Of a stretch of 64,000 nucleotides of DNA, positions 21,233-32,892 are shown one piece after another (within the stretch, counting starts at the first letter, position 1; each line of letters opens with the position of its first letter). The stretch is taken from NCBI RefSeq assembly GCF_902459465.1, contig NC_047066.1, positions 12,341,047-12,405,046 of the forward strand, written 5' to 3'. Made by a program: the position numbers and the translations under genes. The notes below the pieces were generated by a model. The model was given only the letters and a program-made list of their open reading frames with translations, was not told the origin of the DNA and ran no database searches. The stretch comes from Asterias rubens (Eukaryota > Echinodermata > Asteroidea > Forcipulatida > Asteriidae).

Positions 21233-23587
21233 ATGGGATCCACTGAATTGACACTGTTTATGTGTTGTCTTGGTGCCTTCATCTGCATCTGTCAGTCATC
21301 AACCTGCAGTCATGCGCAATGTTTTTACAACTACGTCACTGCAAGGGCTGACTGCTCCTCGCTCAATCTTGACTGCATCCCCGTCAACTACCCAGATGCC
21401 CTCATCATGGATCTAAGCCACAATAACATATCAGAGCTGTCACCAGACGATTTCAATGGCACATTCTCCAGTCTGGCTGAATTGTACCTCGACCACAACA
21501 ACATATCTGATCTGACGTCACTGCTGGGATCCAATGAGCTAGAGAGCCTGCAAATATTGTCAGTTAAGCACAATGTAATTTCTTACTGGGATAGATATAC
21601 ATATCGTGCTTGTCAGCTGAGATCTCTCACTGAGCTATCAGTAGACTATAACTCCATTACATACATGTACATGCATATAGCTCATAATTCACGCTGCGGG
21701 AAGTTACAGCGGTTCTCGGCCGATTTTAATTTAATCAGTAATGCAAACGTATACTTGTATAAACTGTCAAACATTGTCATAAGCCTGCAATACAATCGAC
21801 TGACTAGAGTGAATGGCTACTCTAATTATGGTGAAAATAATTCTCTTCTTTTAGATCACAACGAAATACGATATTTACATTTTTCTACCTATAATAGCCA
21901 CATGGTTACAATTTCACTTAATCACAACCAACTACAGTCGGTAAACGTGTACATTGGAGCAACATATACATTTAACATAGGCAGTAACGGATTAGCAAAC
22001 TGGACTGGAATCTACATTAGATTATTAAGAGACTACTACGCGATGAAGAGACTGGACATGAGCAACAACTCATTCGATTCTTTGATTCAGCCACCCTGGG
22101 CCGAAGCTCTAGAGTTCTTAAACGCCGATACCAACCTGCTGGCAAACCTGTCCTCGACAACCCTGTCAGGATTTGTCGATCTGACTGAACTGCATGTAGC
22201 CAATAATCGTCTCTTGTTCATCTCACCCACTGCACTGAGTCAACTCTCCATGCTTCAGTCACTGTATCTCGACGACAATGACCTGACGTCTTTGTTTGGA
22301 GGAGTATTTTCCAACCAGTCTTACTTAGTTGAGCTCTCTATCACCACCAACCGACTCAGCATGTTACATCCTGATTACTTCATGGGTCTGGTGTCGTTGG
22401 AGCGTCTGTACCTCGCAGGGAATCAACTCACTAGCGTCAACGCACAGATGTTTCAAATGGTGCCGGAAATTCTTACCTTGGACTTATCCCAAAATGAGCT
22501 TCAGCTTGTTGACCTGCATGACTGTGCCCTTCATCTTACAAACCTACAAAATCTCTCACTGCCTCACAATAAGATTCACGACACAAACACTATCTTGGGT
22601 TTCTGTGACAACTTGCAAATACTGGACATGAGTTATAACTTGATCCAAGTCATGCCCGGTGATTCTCTATCTGGGAGGAATAGAGCATTATCCCAACTCG
22701 AGCTAGAAGGCAACCCACTGCAGTGTGACTGTAGGCTCACAGGTCTACGAGACTGGCTGCGCAACAATCAACCGCACGTTGAGCCTCGATGTGAAGGACC
22801 GAATCATAACTACGGGTCGGTGATTTCAGACTTGGAGATTTATGATCTCTCATGTCAACCACCGATGGCGATGGTGGACATCAAGCAGCTGACAGCCCTG
22901 GATGGACAATCTGTGACTCTCAAATGTACCGCTACTGGCATTCCTGCTCCGACCGTAACCTGGCTCTCACCAAACGACACAGAGATAGCTCATGACTGGC
23001 AAGGAAGATTCACCATTCTGCAAGGAAAAATTCTGCATATCACACCTGTTGAGAAACATGACCAAGGGAGGTATACATGTCTTGTCCAAAACATATTGGG
23101 TGAAAAGAGTAGAGCTGTTGTCAACCTTACAGTGACTAATAGCACTAAATCCGACGCCCCACAGCCACAGCCACAACCAAACTCACTGGCTTCTTCCGTT
23201 CTCCCCACAATGTTTATCAGCATCATAATAACGGTTGCTGTAATTGCTGTTATCATATTTCTCCGTCGGTATCGCAAGAAACATCACAGCCGATCAGCAA
23301 ACTCCACATCCGCAACTAAGACCTCCCATCTGAAAGTTGGCTTCCGTAATTCGGAGAGAGGTTGTGTGAACAAAGCTCTGGACGAAGACTATGAGATTCC
23401 GAATGAACAGCAGGCTCCTACTCAGCAGACCACACGTAGTTATGCGAATAGTCCTGCTACAGGGCGTCGCCAACCATCTCTGACCCATGCTCAGACCTAT
23501 GAGGATCCTAGTGGAGGCAACGGAGACAGCAAGGCAGATGAAGAAGTATATGAGAGTGTGTCTGACCGTTATTTGGATGTTTTTTAG
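21233..23587 (+). CDS. LRR-Ig transmembrane receptor, full-length copy A
   Basis: A single uninterrupted 784-codon frame. Residues 1-22 look like a signal peptide. An LRRNT-type cysteine cluster (C25, C30, C41, C48) precedes about 18 leucine-rich repeats (~52-490), then an LRRCT cap starting NPLQCDC (494-541). One Ig-like domain (~545-637; C565 and C616, core W, motif DQGRYTC) is followed by a Pro/Gln linker, a transmembrane helix (~657-677) and the stop-transfer RRYRKK. The ~107-residue tail has tyrosines at about 720, 737, 756, 773 and 780 in contexts YEIP, YANS, YEDP, YESV and YLDV, plausible SH2-type docking sites. The order resembles LRR-Ig receptors such as the LINGO, LRIG or AMIGO groups; orthology is not claimed. 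AG just before GAAACAATGG may be an acceptor, so a 5' UTR intron is possible. Ligand unknown. Confidence 0.9.
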   Translation: MGSTELTLFMCCLGAFICICQSSTCSHAQCFYNYVTARADCSSLNLDCIPVNYPDALIMDLSHNNISELSPDDFNGTFSSLAELYLDHNNISDLTSLLGSNELESLQILSVKHNVISYWDRYTYRACQLRSLTELSVDYNSITYMYMHIAHNSRCGKLQRFSADFNLISNANVYLYKLSNIVISLQYNRLTRVNGYSNYGENNSLLLDHNEIRYLHFSTYNSHMVTISLNHNQLQSVNVYIGATYTFNIGSNGLANWTGIYIRLLRDYYAMKRLDMSNNSFDSLIQPPWAEALEFLNADTNLLANLSSTTLSGFVDLTELHVANNRLLFISPTALSQLSMLQSLYLDDNDLTSLFGGVFSNQSYLVELSITTNRLSMLHPDYFMGLVSLERLYLAGNQLTSVNAQMFQMVPEILTLDLSQNELQLVDLHDCALHLTNLQNLSLPHNKIHDTNTILGFCDNLQILDMSYNLIQVMPGDSLSGRNRALSQLELEGNPLQCDCRLTGLRDWLRNNQPHVEPRCEGPNHNYGSVISDLEIYDLSCQPPMAMVDIKQLTALDGQSVTLKCTATGIPAPTVTWLSPNDTEIAHDWQGRFTILQGKILHITPVEKHDQGRYTCLVQNILGEKSRAVVNLTVTNSTKSDAPQPQPQPNSLASSVLPTMFISIIITVAVIAVIIFLRRYRKKHHSRSANSTSATKTSHLKVGFRNSERGCVNKALDEDYEIPNEQQAPTQQTTRSYANSPATGRRQPSLTHAQTYEDPSGGNGDSKADEEVYESVSDRYLDVF

Positions 23588-24195
23588 GGTGTTCGTTACA
23601 TAATTTGCAATTACAATTATAAGCGTTTAAATTTTAAAATTGTATGAAGAAAAACATAATACATGACTTTGCCGTGTAAGACACGACTAAATGCATACTT
23701 CCTATAAAAGTGTCATTCACCTTTCCTCTTTCTTTGGGGCTGAAAGCTATATAAAGTCTGATTATATTAAAAATAATGAGTTGGGTAGAATGATGGCCTT
23801 TAATTAGCTTTCGATCCAAACCGGACCTTATTCAGAGGCATAAAACAAAATTATCAATTTATAGAAAAAAAAAGAGGGGAAAGGGATTAAGGGAAGGATC
23901 CAGAAATAGCGGGAAAATTATAGCCAATGAAAGTTTCTATTTCAGAAACAATTGGCTATGAACCAATAGGAGTCAAGTGATGAGGACAAAGGATGTTCAG
24001 TATGAAAGGATGGATTACTGGACCACAAAAGTGGAAGTTTCATTATTTTGTATACGTAATGAGGCGTAGAGTATTGTAAACACTAATGACTTATACACTC
24101 CTAAACTTTGGGGTCAGAATTGTCCCGGTCAAGGACCCGAATATGGTACAGATGATGACCCGGAATGTGTTTTAATAATAACTTAAAATTGTATA

Positions 24196-25451
24196 TTGCG
24201 CTCTTTACAAACAATTATCACATAGGTCATTGTAAAAAAAAAAATAAAAAAAAAAAAAATGGAAGAAAAATAATATTTGAAACACTAATAATTATTTGTA
24301 TTAAAGGAACTTTACAGAATTGGTAAGAAACAAAAATCGTAAAGATTACAGATTTCCACAAAACTTACACGGTCTATTGATGATGATAGTTGAACACATC
24401 CCTTGAAATATTTCTGTCTGAATTGTCATATTTGATGAGAAATAAATAATCCAACTGCGGTAACCGATGTTAAATCTAATACTCATTTTGATAAGAATAT
24501 AGCTTTAGAATTTTAGTTTGTTAATTTTGTACTCAAGAGTTATCTAGTATGTATGTACTTTGAATTCCCGTTTTACATTATTTTTCTCTTAGTTAATAGC
24601 TTTAGAGTTTTAGTCATTGTTAATTTTGTATTCCATAGTTATTTTTGTGTATGTACTATGAATTCCTGTTTTACATTATTTTTTTTCACCCAGAAAACAT
24701 TATATAAGCTTATAAAGCAAGTATTAATTTTTTAGAAACTAGAACATGTATATTGGTGGTGACTGGTTCACTCTGAAAACTACCGTGTCAGAAGTGACCC
24801 AGATTCGATTTTCGGGTCCCGGGTTGCGCTCTTTACAAACAATTATCACATAGGTCATTGTAAAAAAAAAAATTAAAAAATAAAAAATGGAAGAAAAATA
24901 ATATTTGAAACACTAATAATTATTTGTATTAAAGGAACGTTACAGAATTGGTAAGAAACAAAAATCGTAAAGATTACAGATTTCCACAAAACTTACACAG
25001 TCTATTGATGATGATAGTTGAACACATCCCTTGAAATATTTCTGTCTGAAATGTCATATTTGATGAGAAATAAATAATCCAACTGCGGTAACCGATGTTA
25101 AATCTAATACTCATTTTGATTAGAATATAGCTTTAGAATTTTAGTTTGTTAATTTTGTACTCAAGAGTTATCTAGTATGTATGTACTTTGAATTCCCGTT
25201 TTACGTTATTTTTCTCTTAGTTAATAGCTTTAGAGTGTTAGTCATTGTTAATTTTGTATTCCATAGTTATTTTTGTGTATGTACTATGAATTCCTATTTT
25301 ACATTATTTTTTTTCACCCAGAAAACATTATATAAGCTTATAAAGCAAGTATTAATATTTTAGAAACTAGAACATGTATATTGGTGGTGACTGGTTCACT
25401 CTGAAAACTACCGTGTCAGAAGTGACCCGGATTCGATTTTCGGGTCCCGGG
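24196..25451. repeat. Two tandem ~628-bp units downstream of receptor A
   Basis: TTGCGCTCTTTACAAAC starts units at 24196 and 24824. Each has an A-rich stretch, then TTAAAGGAACTTTACAGAA, and ends GATTTTCGGGTCCCGGGT. The 60-codon ORFs inside are AT-rich noise. Confidence 0.95.
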
Positions 25452-26085
25452 TGGCCTGACATCATTCCGGGTTAGCCTGACACATTACCGGGTCAGGCTA
25501 TGGCCCGGTATAAGTGGTAACCATGGGATTCTAACACGGATTCTGCCTAATAGTTGAACCATTTTCGGAGTCATTTTGACATCAATTCCAGGTCATAATG
25601 ACCAAGAAACGGGTCAGGGCCACACGGGGCTTAGAATCCGGCAAACTCTGACACGGAAGTTTGTAGATTGTATTTTAGTAAGTCCGGATGGGCGGCTAAT
25701 TGGCTGCGGGTGCTAATGTTGGCGTCATTAAATACCCCCTTTTTTTGCAACGTCACGACAGCCCGATTTTTGCCAACCGAGGATGGAAACCTATGAAAAG
25801 CCATTTGCAAATCAACAACAGAGTTTCATAGTTTGTGGAAATGTTACACAAACATTCAAAATTATGTTGAATTTGTGGAGACGAATCAACAAATCATTGA
25901 TGTTTCAGAAAATTTACTGACAAAATTGATTTCAATAAAGGTCTATACTAATTTTCAAAGCATGTAATGTTGTTGATCAGCCAGCTGCCAATCCTGACAC
26001 AGCTTTACAGTAAAAACTCGATCTTTTGTGATTCAACTAATATTAGAGATGTTAAATTTGCATCGGGGATAAAGAATATTAATTT
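25452..26085. other. Non-coding DNA downstream of the receptor A array
   Basis: Contains several GGGTC/GACCC words (25440-25640) and an AATAAAGG near 25937 that could be a poly(A) signal. The same DNA follows array B (38053-38685). The ORF in copy B at 38272-38526 is interrupted in copy A, so it is not supported. Confidence 0.4.
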
Positions 26086-26089
26086 TGGT

Positions 26090-26250
26090 TTTTACCCATA
26101 CACCGATGTGTGTTAGCACCGTATACTCAGTACTTTCCCGAGTCCTGTGAAAAAAATATCACAGACATGTTACTCGGGTGGGATTCGAACCCACGACCCT
26201 TGCAATTCCAGAGCAGTGTCTTACCAACTAGACTACCGAGGTTGCCCGAT
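26090..26250 (-). mobile_element. tRNA-derived SINE, copy A, near-intact head
   Basis: Minus strand: GGTAGTCTAGTTGGTAAGAC (A box) and GTGGGTTCGAATCCCACC (perfect B box), then the family tail to AAAACCAAAATT. Both promoter boxes look intact. Confidence 0.85.
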
Positions 26251-26307
26251 ACAACTAATATTGTATAATCGGTACGAATTTTATATGAAAACGTTTTTGT
26301 GATTGTT

Positions 26308-26605
26308 TTAAAGGCACACAGACACTGCAGTTATAAAACAAAAAACATAAATAATTACTTGGTAACAAGCAAGGGAGAGCTGTTGACAGTAGTATACTAA
26401 AACATTGTGAGAAACGGCTTTCTCTGACAGAAGTAACGTAGTTTTGAGAAAGAGGTAATTTATTTCTCAATAATTTTTTTTTAAAACACTTAATTACCAA
26501 TTGCGTCAGTTTGTTCTCACAGATTTCGGTATTTATGCATTAGTTCGTTGGGATACACCCAGTGAGAATATCGGTCTTTGACATCCAAATGTGTCCAGTC
26601 CTTTA
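26308..26605. mobile_element. M1-like diverged MITE, copy A
   Basis: Starts TTTTAAAGGCACACAGACACTGC and ends AAATGTGTCCAGTCCTTTAA. Interior words TTACTTGGTAACAAGCA and ACATTGTGAGAAACGGC are shared with M1. Counterpart at 38915-39216. Confidence 0.65.
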
Positions 26606-26904
26606 ACATGATTTCCTCAATCACATCTTTATGATACTATTAATACAGAATGCGGTGAACTAAATAAATCCATTTCACAATGTAGGAGATGGAGATGGTG
26701 ATGGCATTAAAATGCATGAAATTGAGATTTTGTCTAACTTTGCATGTTCTGTGTTCAACTTTAAAAATGTCATTTTTTGTTACAATGTCATAATGGTCAC
26801 AATATTGGTCTCTCCGTCATTGGTTCCGGAGTCAGAAGACCCAGGAACGGGTCAAACTGATGCAGAATCTGAGAGACATTAATAAGGGAATCAATGTGTG
26901 GTAA

Positions 26905-27045
26905 AGAGGTTTTCAACTAGTGGTTTAATCCCAACGAGGCCTGGTTCTTGATAATTTTACCGAGACGAAGTCAAGGTAAGAACCAGGCCTCGGCGGGTTT
27001 AAACCACTAGTTGGAAACCGATTCAACACACTTTGATTCCCATTT
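26905..27045. repeat. Palindromic element (GAGGCCTGGTTCTTGATAA type), copy A
   Basis: AACTAGTGGTTTAATCCC...GAGGCCTGGTTCTTG pairs with AAGAACCAGGCCTCGGCGGGTTTAAACCACTAGTT. Other copies lie at 39505 and 48138. Confidence 0.85.
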
Positions 27046-28585
27046 ATAAGTACCTTTTCGGTCAAAAACATCATCACTTTTTGGTCAAAAAGTAAAATAA
27101 ATGCAAAAAATAATGTTAATTGTTAAATGATTTCTTTCAACACAACACCCCTCCAGCTATGAAATGGTAAAGCTCTCCGCCGCCCTCGGGTAAACAACTC
27201 CTTATAAGGGAATGATGTGCGCGTCGCGCGTATCGCGTGATGTGGCACAACTGTTACAGCTGTTGCTCTCGACCAATAGGAATGAAGAAACTGTCTTATA
27301 AGAACAGGTGCAAGGTCGCGTGTCACGCCCATGAATTAACACTTTTTACCGGTCATAAACAAAGGTTTATACACACCCACTAGACGCGCTCTCCACCAAT
27401 AGGAATAGCGAAACTGTCTGAGGTATTTATGAATACACTTTTTAATTCCGTTCCTTGGGTCAGCTGGCGCGCTGGCGTAACCCACAATTACAGGTAAGAA
27501 CCCCTGAGCTGGAATCCTAGTCAACTGACCCGGGAGTTGGAGTGCTTCAACGAGTATTGCGGGCCGATCAAGGTTCAAGATTCAAGGTTCATTTTATTTT
27601 CCACAGTATCAACAAATAAAATACAGCATAGGCCCTAAAAAAGTGCAGGAAATATCAAGATGACGATACCGGGATCCATTTTAGAAGCAGCTTGTGAGCA
27701 ATGGTCCCTATAAAGACATGCATTTGCATTGAGACACATACTAAGACACTTTGGTGAATGAGCGAAAAGTACGTATCATTTTGCTCGAGAGTAACCACTG
27801 CGTTTTCATAATTATTAGCCGGTATCTCGGGGGGGGGGGGGGACACAGAATCTCCTCACCGGCCACACCAACATAAAAACTTTAATCAGTATATGGGCCG
27901 TTTTGTCAGGAGATTCTGCAAGGAGGTTATGCCTAATTAGGCCAACAAGTTTTGTTCATAACACCTATATCCACCTCCATGGTCTCAGAATAGCAGAAAA
28001 GCAGATATTAAGGGCTTCAACTTTCTGCTACCTGGGGAGCAGATTAAACGTTTTGTAGCGGCCGCTCTACTACCAGCTCCTACCGCCCCCCCCCCCCCAA
28101 AAAAAAAGAAAGAAAATAACGAGCGCCCTCAACTGTCTGGCACATTTTCTTCTTTTTGTCAATGTCCTATTAATTAGTTTCGTCTAGTCTGCGCAGCAGC
28201 TGTGTTGACGTTTGTGGTGAACAAAAGTGATTCACCGTTTTTGAACCTTTGTTAGTTCATATTCTTTATAACATATCTGAAACTTGGAATTCTACCACTC
28301 ATTATTTTTACTTCAACTGGGTTCTTTTGAGCTTTAAAAAGGCGCAGAGCAAGTAAATTTAGCCGCCGGACCCCCAGTTGAATGGCCAGCAAGCCAAGGA
28401 CACTTCTTCACTGAGAGTTCCTACTGGTACTGCTGCCTGTCCGTCCACTCGATCCATTGCATAGACTTCAGTGGTTTGGATGGTATAAAGAAACGACGCT
28501 TTCTCCTGGAGCCTACTTTCACATGATTGTCAAAAATTGCAACATTTCATGACATCACTTTCTACTGTTATTATATTATGCCAAA

Positions 28586-28605
28586 ATGAATTCAAATAAT
28601 TATTG
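28586..28605 (+). pseudogene. Orphan duplicate of the candidate NUDT6 first exon
   Basis: This copy-A counterpart of 40874-40889 keeps the ATG, flanks and GTGAGT donor. It has four extra bases (AATT), so it would splice in phase 2 and not fit NUDT6 exon 2. It is separated from NUDT6 by all of copy B. The ~500 bp upstream, probable promoter and 5' UTR, are also duplicated (28140-28585 and 40435-40873). Confidence 0.4.
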
Positions 28606-28914
28606 GTGAGTATGCCGAACATGCCGAATCTAGTGGTGCAACTTGTTCTTTTAGTGTTTTTTTTGCATGTTGTTGTTGTGCTTGTCAAACATTAAATTGT
28701 CACTGTCAGTGTCAGATTGTGGGCTGTATGGCTTCTGAATCGCAGGAAGCGTTTCCAAATGGCGCCACCACTTTTTCATTCGATATGCAACAATAATTAA
28801 TATAGTAGGCCCCCCTATCTTATTTATCTCAATGAGATGTATCCCTTTTTGTAAAAATGACATTTCTAGAAAAGGGTGTACATATGGGTTACATAATTAT
28901 TACATTCACTACTA

Positions 28915-29087
28915 CCGCGACGGACGAGGCGATAACACGACGCGACGGCACGATGCGACGGGCGACGGAACAGGCAACGCGACAGCACGACGCGACGCAC
29001 ATCGAAGGACGAGGCGATAACACGACGCGACGGCACGATGCGACGGGCGACGGAACAGGCAACGCGACAGCACGACGCGACGCACAT
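28915..29087. repeat. CpG-dense 85-bp minisatellite, ~2 units
   Basis: Same 85-bp unit as at 16908, with landmarks at 28998 and 29083. Only two units remain in copy B against about five in copy A. Confidence 0.97.
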
Positions 29088-29261
29088 TTTGTGTCGTCTT
29101 TAGAACACCATAGAAAGCACACAATATTGTGCAACAAGGGTGGTTTTTCTTTCATTATTCTATTGTTGCAACTGCGATGACCAATTGAGTCCGAATTTCC
29201 ACAGATTTGTACACCAAGTTAGAACACTGGTACTTGACATTGTTTCGTAAATGTGTCCAGC
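29088..29261. mobile_element. M1 MITE right half, decayed, copy B
   Basis: Duplicate of 17326-17506 after the minisatellite. In copy B about 70 CpG-rich bases (29261-29334) separate its end from GGAGTGCAAACC. Confidence 0.65.
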
Positions 29262-30269
29262 ATCGCAACTTACGACGTGTAACAGGTCGCAACTTGCACT
29301 TGCGACGCGTCGCAAGCTTCGTGAAATCGGGGGCAGGAGTGCAAACCATATCACGCAACACACCACTTCACCATTGTTCTTTGAAAAGTCCAAAAAACAA
29401 GTGGGATATTTGTCGAAAAAATGAGTAGGCCTACATTTAAATATCCATCCGAACGTCACCTTGCGAGTTTGTGTTGCTGTGTTTGTAAAAAAAAAAACAT
29501 GGATCATATCACTACAACCTGCAGTTGATTGCAGCCGTGGTTTGGGAGGTCGCCCCCCCCCCCCCCCTCTTCCCATTTTGTTGATGTTTAACGAATGACA
29601 ACCGAATTATTATTGAGATTATTCAGTCGGCAATTTCACAAAGTACAACAACAATATTTGCAAACAAAAGTTTAGCTATGGGAAAACAAAGTAAACTTGT
29701 AGTAGGCATGACCTTCGGGCTAAAAAAGCACTGGTCCTTAATAAAGACGACTGGCAGAAGGTTTGGATACAACAAGGAACATGTAAAAAATGGATGAGAG
29801 ATGAGGGTGGTTTGGGTAAGGACAGGATATTGGGTGGGAGAGGGAACAGCAGAGGATTAGGAACAGAGACAACCCAGTTAAAGCTGGCTAGGATTATCAA
29901 AAGAACACTGTGACCCGAAAGTCTGTCAATCCCCCAAAATGTACAATACTCTTTGATACATTCTACCGTGTGGCCCGAAAAGGCAAGTTTCGTTGGAAGA
30001 ATCAAAACTGCACTTTTTGAGCACAAAACAGTTATATACCAAGCTGTCCTATGCTGATGCTGGTATTAACGGTATTTAAATTCAAATGGTGGTCTTGAAG
30101 TTGATCTACCTTTCAGTCGAGTTACTGTACCGTGGAGATCACACTTTCATTATTTGAATATCAATGCACCTAGTATAGGTAAACTGTTCTATTATGACAC
30201 GAAGGGGAAGCCCCTGGCAATATGGTGGGCAGAAAGTATGGGAGCCACAGAATGCTATCATTTTACATG

Positions 30270-30612
30270 ATTTGACCCCAAAATTTAAAATTCAATAGGT
30301 ATTTTGATGGGGGTCGAAAAAGTTACAAGCTTTCATTTGAGCCATTGCTCGAAAAAGTCCGCCAATTATTAGTAGCAGTGAAATAAAGTGCTAAAAATTA
30401 GTTTTTGTCGGGATCCCGACAATAATATATCACGTGACAAGTTCTTATGTGTTTTATAAGAAACGTTTCAAATTTTTGTCATGGTTCCTGACCATTAAAA
30501 ATAAAAGTTAAACTTTTGTTTCGTTAGAGCGGGTGATACTCTTTGAAATACCATTCAACACTAAAAAAAATCTATATTTATGTTTGGGGCAAAAAATCTG
30601 ACATAGTATCTT
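30270..30612. other. Copy-B-specific ~340-bp block
   Basis: Copy A reads about 60 different bases between ACATGAT and TTTAATTAGTTATTATCAAC, while copy B reads ~340. The block is AT-rich with one short inverted repeat (GTCGGGATCCCGAC at 30408). No terminal repeats were recognised. Confidence 0.7.
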
Positions 30613-30705
30613 TAATTAGTTATTATCAACTATTCAATAATAAATAGCAAAACTTTGATTGCAACCACATGTGTCTAATCCTACCTCACACATCTCGAAT
30701 GTTAC

Positions 30706-31146
30706 GTGAAGCCGATTGGTAAAGCAGTTTTTCCATGGCATTTATGGTGCTCCTTAGAATCGGCAAAACAAGTTTATTACACTTTGTGGTACCTTGATCA
30801 CGTCATAAGGAAGTTAGTTGGTAAAAATTGTTACCTGAATTCTGGAACATTTTCCCGTAATTTACATCTTGCCGACAACGATAACTCCATAGGTATGTAC
30901 AATTTTCTATCACTCATTAAGAATGTTGGTGTTCTGGAGTCAATAATGTACCGAGAGTTCCAGTTGTGTGTCACTTACAACCCTAAATGGGTGCAGCGCT
31001 GGAAGTTGGGTGACATGGGGCCTGATGGGGAAGGGCAATGGCATAAAGGTATTCGGTGTTATTTAAAGGCAGTGGACACTATTGGTAATTGTCAAAGACT
31101 AGCCTTCACAGTTGGTGTATCTCAACATAATTTATGCATAAAATAA
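30706..31146 (+). CDS. Unrecognised ORF in copy B, read into an M1 MITE
   Basis: Counterpart of the frame at 18528. A five-base difference (GGGTGCAGCGCTGG against GGGCGCTGG) shifts it past copy A's stop, so its last ~40 codons read through flanking DNA and the M1 element at 31063. That fusion argues against a real protein. Confidence 0.15.
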   Translation: MKPIGKAVFPWHLWCSLESAKQVYYTLWYLDHVIRKLVGKNCYLNSGTFSRNLHLADNDNSIGMYNFLSLIKNVGVLESIMYREFQLCVTYNPKWVQRWKLGDMGPDGEGQWHKGIRCYLKAVDTIGNCQRLAFTVGVSQHNLCIK

Positions 31147-31435
31147 CTAACCTGTTGAGCTCTATCGGTCATCGAAGTTGCGAGATAATAATGAAAGAAA
31201 AAACACCCTTGTCACACGAAGTTGTGTGCGTTTAAATGGTTGATTTCGAGACCTCAAGTTCTAAATTTGAGGTCTCGAAATCAAATTCGTGGAAAATTAC
31301 TTCTTTCTCAAAAACTATGGGAGCCGTTTCTCACAATGTTTTATACAATCAACCTCTCCCCACTACTCGTCATCAAGAAAGGTTTTGTGTTAATAATTAT
31401 TTTGAGTAATTACCAATAGTGTCCACTGCCTTTAA
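31063..31435. mobile_element. M1 MITE, reverse, copy B of duplication
   Basis: Counterpart of 18931-19298 with TTAA ends. Small differences include CATAATTTATGCAT in place of CATATGCAT. Confidence 0.9.
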
Positions 31436-31705
31436 ATGTAGGATAATTGGCAAGTACTCCCAAAATTATCATAACACTTACTTAGTAAGAACCACTGGAG
31501 CTGTTGATGTTGACATTCATGGACATCATGACGGATCCCTTCCAAGTCATAATTATATAGTTTGGATATTTTTCACCCCCCCCCCAAAAAAAAAAAAAAA
31601 AAAAAAAAACGTTAGTTGGTGTTTTCTCAGCAAGTGGTGTAGATAGTCACACGGGTTTCACTGCTGAGACTTTTAGTGAAAGACCCTGCCTTGTATTTTT
31701 GCCGA

Positions 31706-31736
<31 letters not shown>

Positions 31737-32489
31737 GTCCACTCTTGTTATTAATTCTCATCACACCAACCCGGTTTTTCAAACCGGTATTTTAATAGAG
31801 TTCGCAATGATCAATCGCCAGCTCTTGTATGCATCTTAAACTACTCTGACGAAACAAACAGAGTCAGAATTTAGTATCATCAAAAGTTGTCAAACTGCAA
31901 TTTGGAGTGTATGCAGATAATAAAGCACATCGTCACATGAGATCCACCTTATTTCATCTTTTAAAAAAAATATAGGCCTATTCGTTGAAATAATCGAATA
32001 AATAAAACAAACAAATAACACGTCTGGGCTGGACTCAACGAAACAAAATTATAGATGAATCCCACCCGTCCTCATTTGCTTACGGGTATCAATAATTGGA
32101 TTGTACTTGTTTGCAACTAAACAACACAGAGGAAGGTTGATCGTGTTCAACATCGGGGTCACGTGGTTAGACTGCAGGACTTGCAATTACAATTGTTATG
32201 GGTTAGAATCCCCAAGCTTACCACTGATTTCACAATGATAAGTTTTGTCGTATATTCATAGTTATACTGAATCTTGATTTGTGCAATTCACAATTCATAA
32301 TCATAAACGTTAAACCTGTAGGCCTATATGAAAGAGATTGGCTGTTGCCAGCTTGGCGGTTAAATCCCCTTGTGGGAGTTTTGCCGAGTTCATTGGACGG
32401 CAAGATCATCCTAACTAAAGTTCCCCGATTCAATTAAACATCTATTAAATCGTTTGCAGTACCCGCTGCTAAATAAAATATGATTCGAA

Positions 32490-32810
32490 CTGCCTCTATC
32501 GGGCAATCTCTGTGGTCTAGTTGGTATGACACTGCTAGCTAGAATTGCAAAGGTCGTGGTTTCGAATTCAACCCCGGGTAATATGCCTTGATTATTGTTC
32601 ACTGAACTCGGGTAAGTACCGAGTAAATACAGTGCTAACACATATGAGTAAAAACCCAAATGAACATAAATATAGTTCTATTCCCAACTGCAGAATGTAC
32701 TGACTGAGAGTATAGAAACATATTACAAGCATAAAGCGTGTATTATTTATGCTATGTACAGCGCTCTGTATTTTTTTTTTAAAGGCGCTTTATAAATTAT
32801 TCCCTATTTA
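32490..32810 (+). mobile_element. tRNA-derived SINE upstream of receptor B
   Basis: Duplicate of the SINE at 20831. The B box is slightly damaged (GGTTTCGAAT). Confidence 0.85.
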
Positions 32811-32892
32811 TTTACATTGTGTACTAAAACAATAAGCAACTTTGTGGTTGACGGGGATATTTGTTATTTGTCACATTTCTGTATAGGAAACA

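Larger units (their letters stand above)
16842..28860. repeat. Tandem segmental duplication, copy A (~12.0 kb)
   Basis: The whole stretch recurs in the same order from 28855 to 41140. Both copies contain the 85-bp minisatellite, two unrecognised ORFs, a tRNA-derived SINE, an LRR-Ig gene, ~627-bp tandem units, a second SINE and the same GC-rich 27-28.6 kb segment. The left edge is set by AAATGACATTTCTAG at 16842. Copy A holds a complete M1 transposon at 20286-20661 that copy B lacks. It also has ~190 bp near 27800-27990 and ~120 bp near 27045-27170 absent from B. Confidence 0.93.

Noticed and set aside
24553-25363. 60-codon ORFs of the type MYFEFPFYIIFLLVN
   Set aside because: AT-rich frames inside the ~627-bp repeat units; one unit carries a shifted version. 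No motif.
26170-26250. Functional tRNA gene
   Set aside because: The tRNA-like head is followed by the same ~100-bp body in several copies (14635, 20831, 32490, 38688), so it is a SINE.
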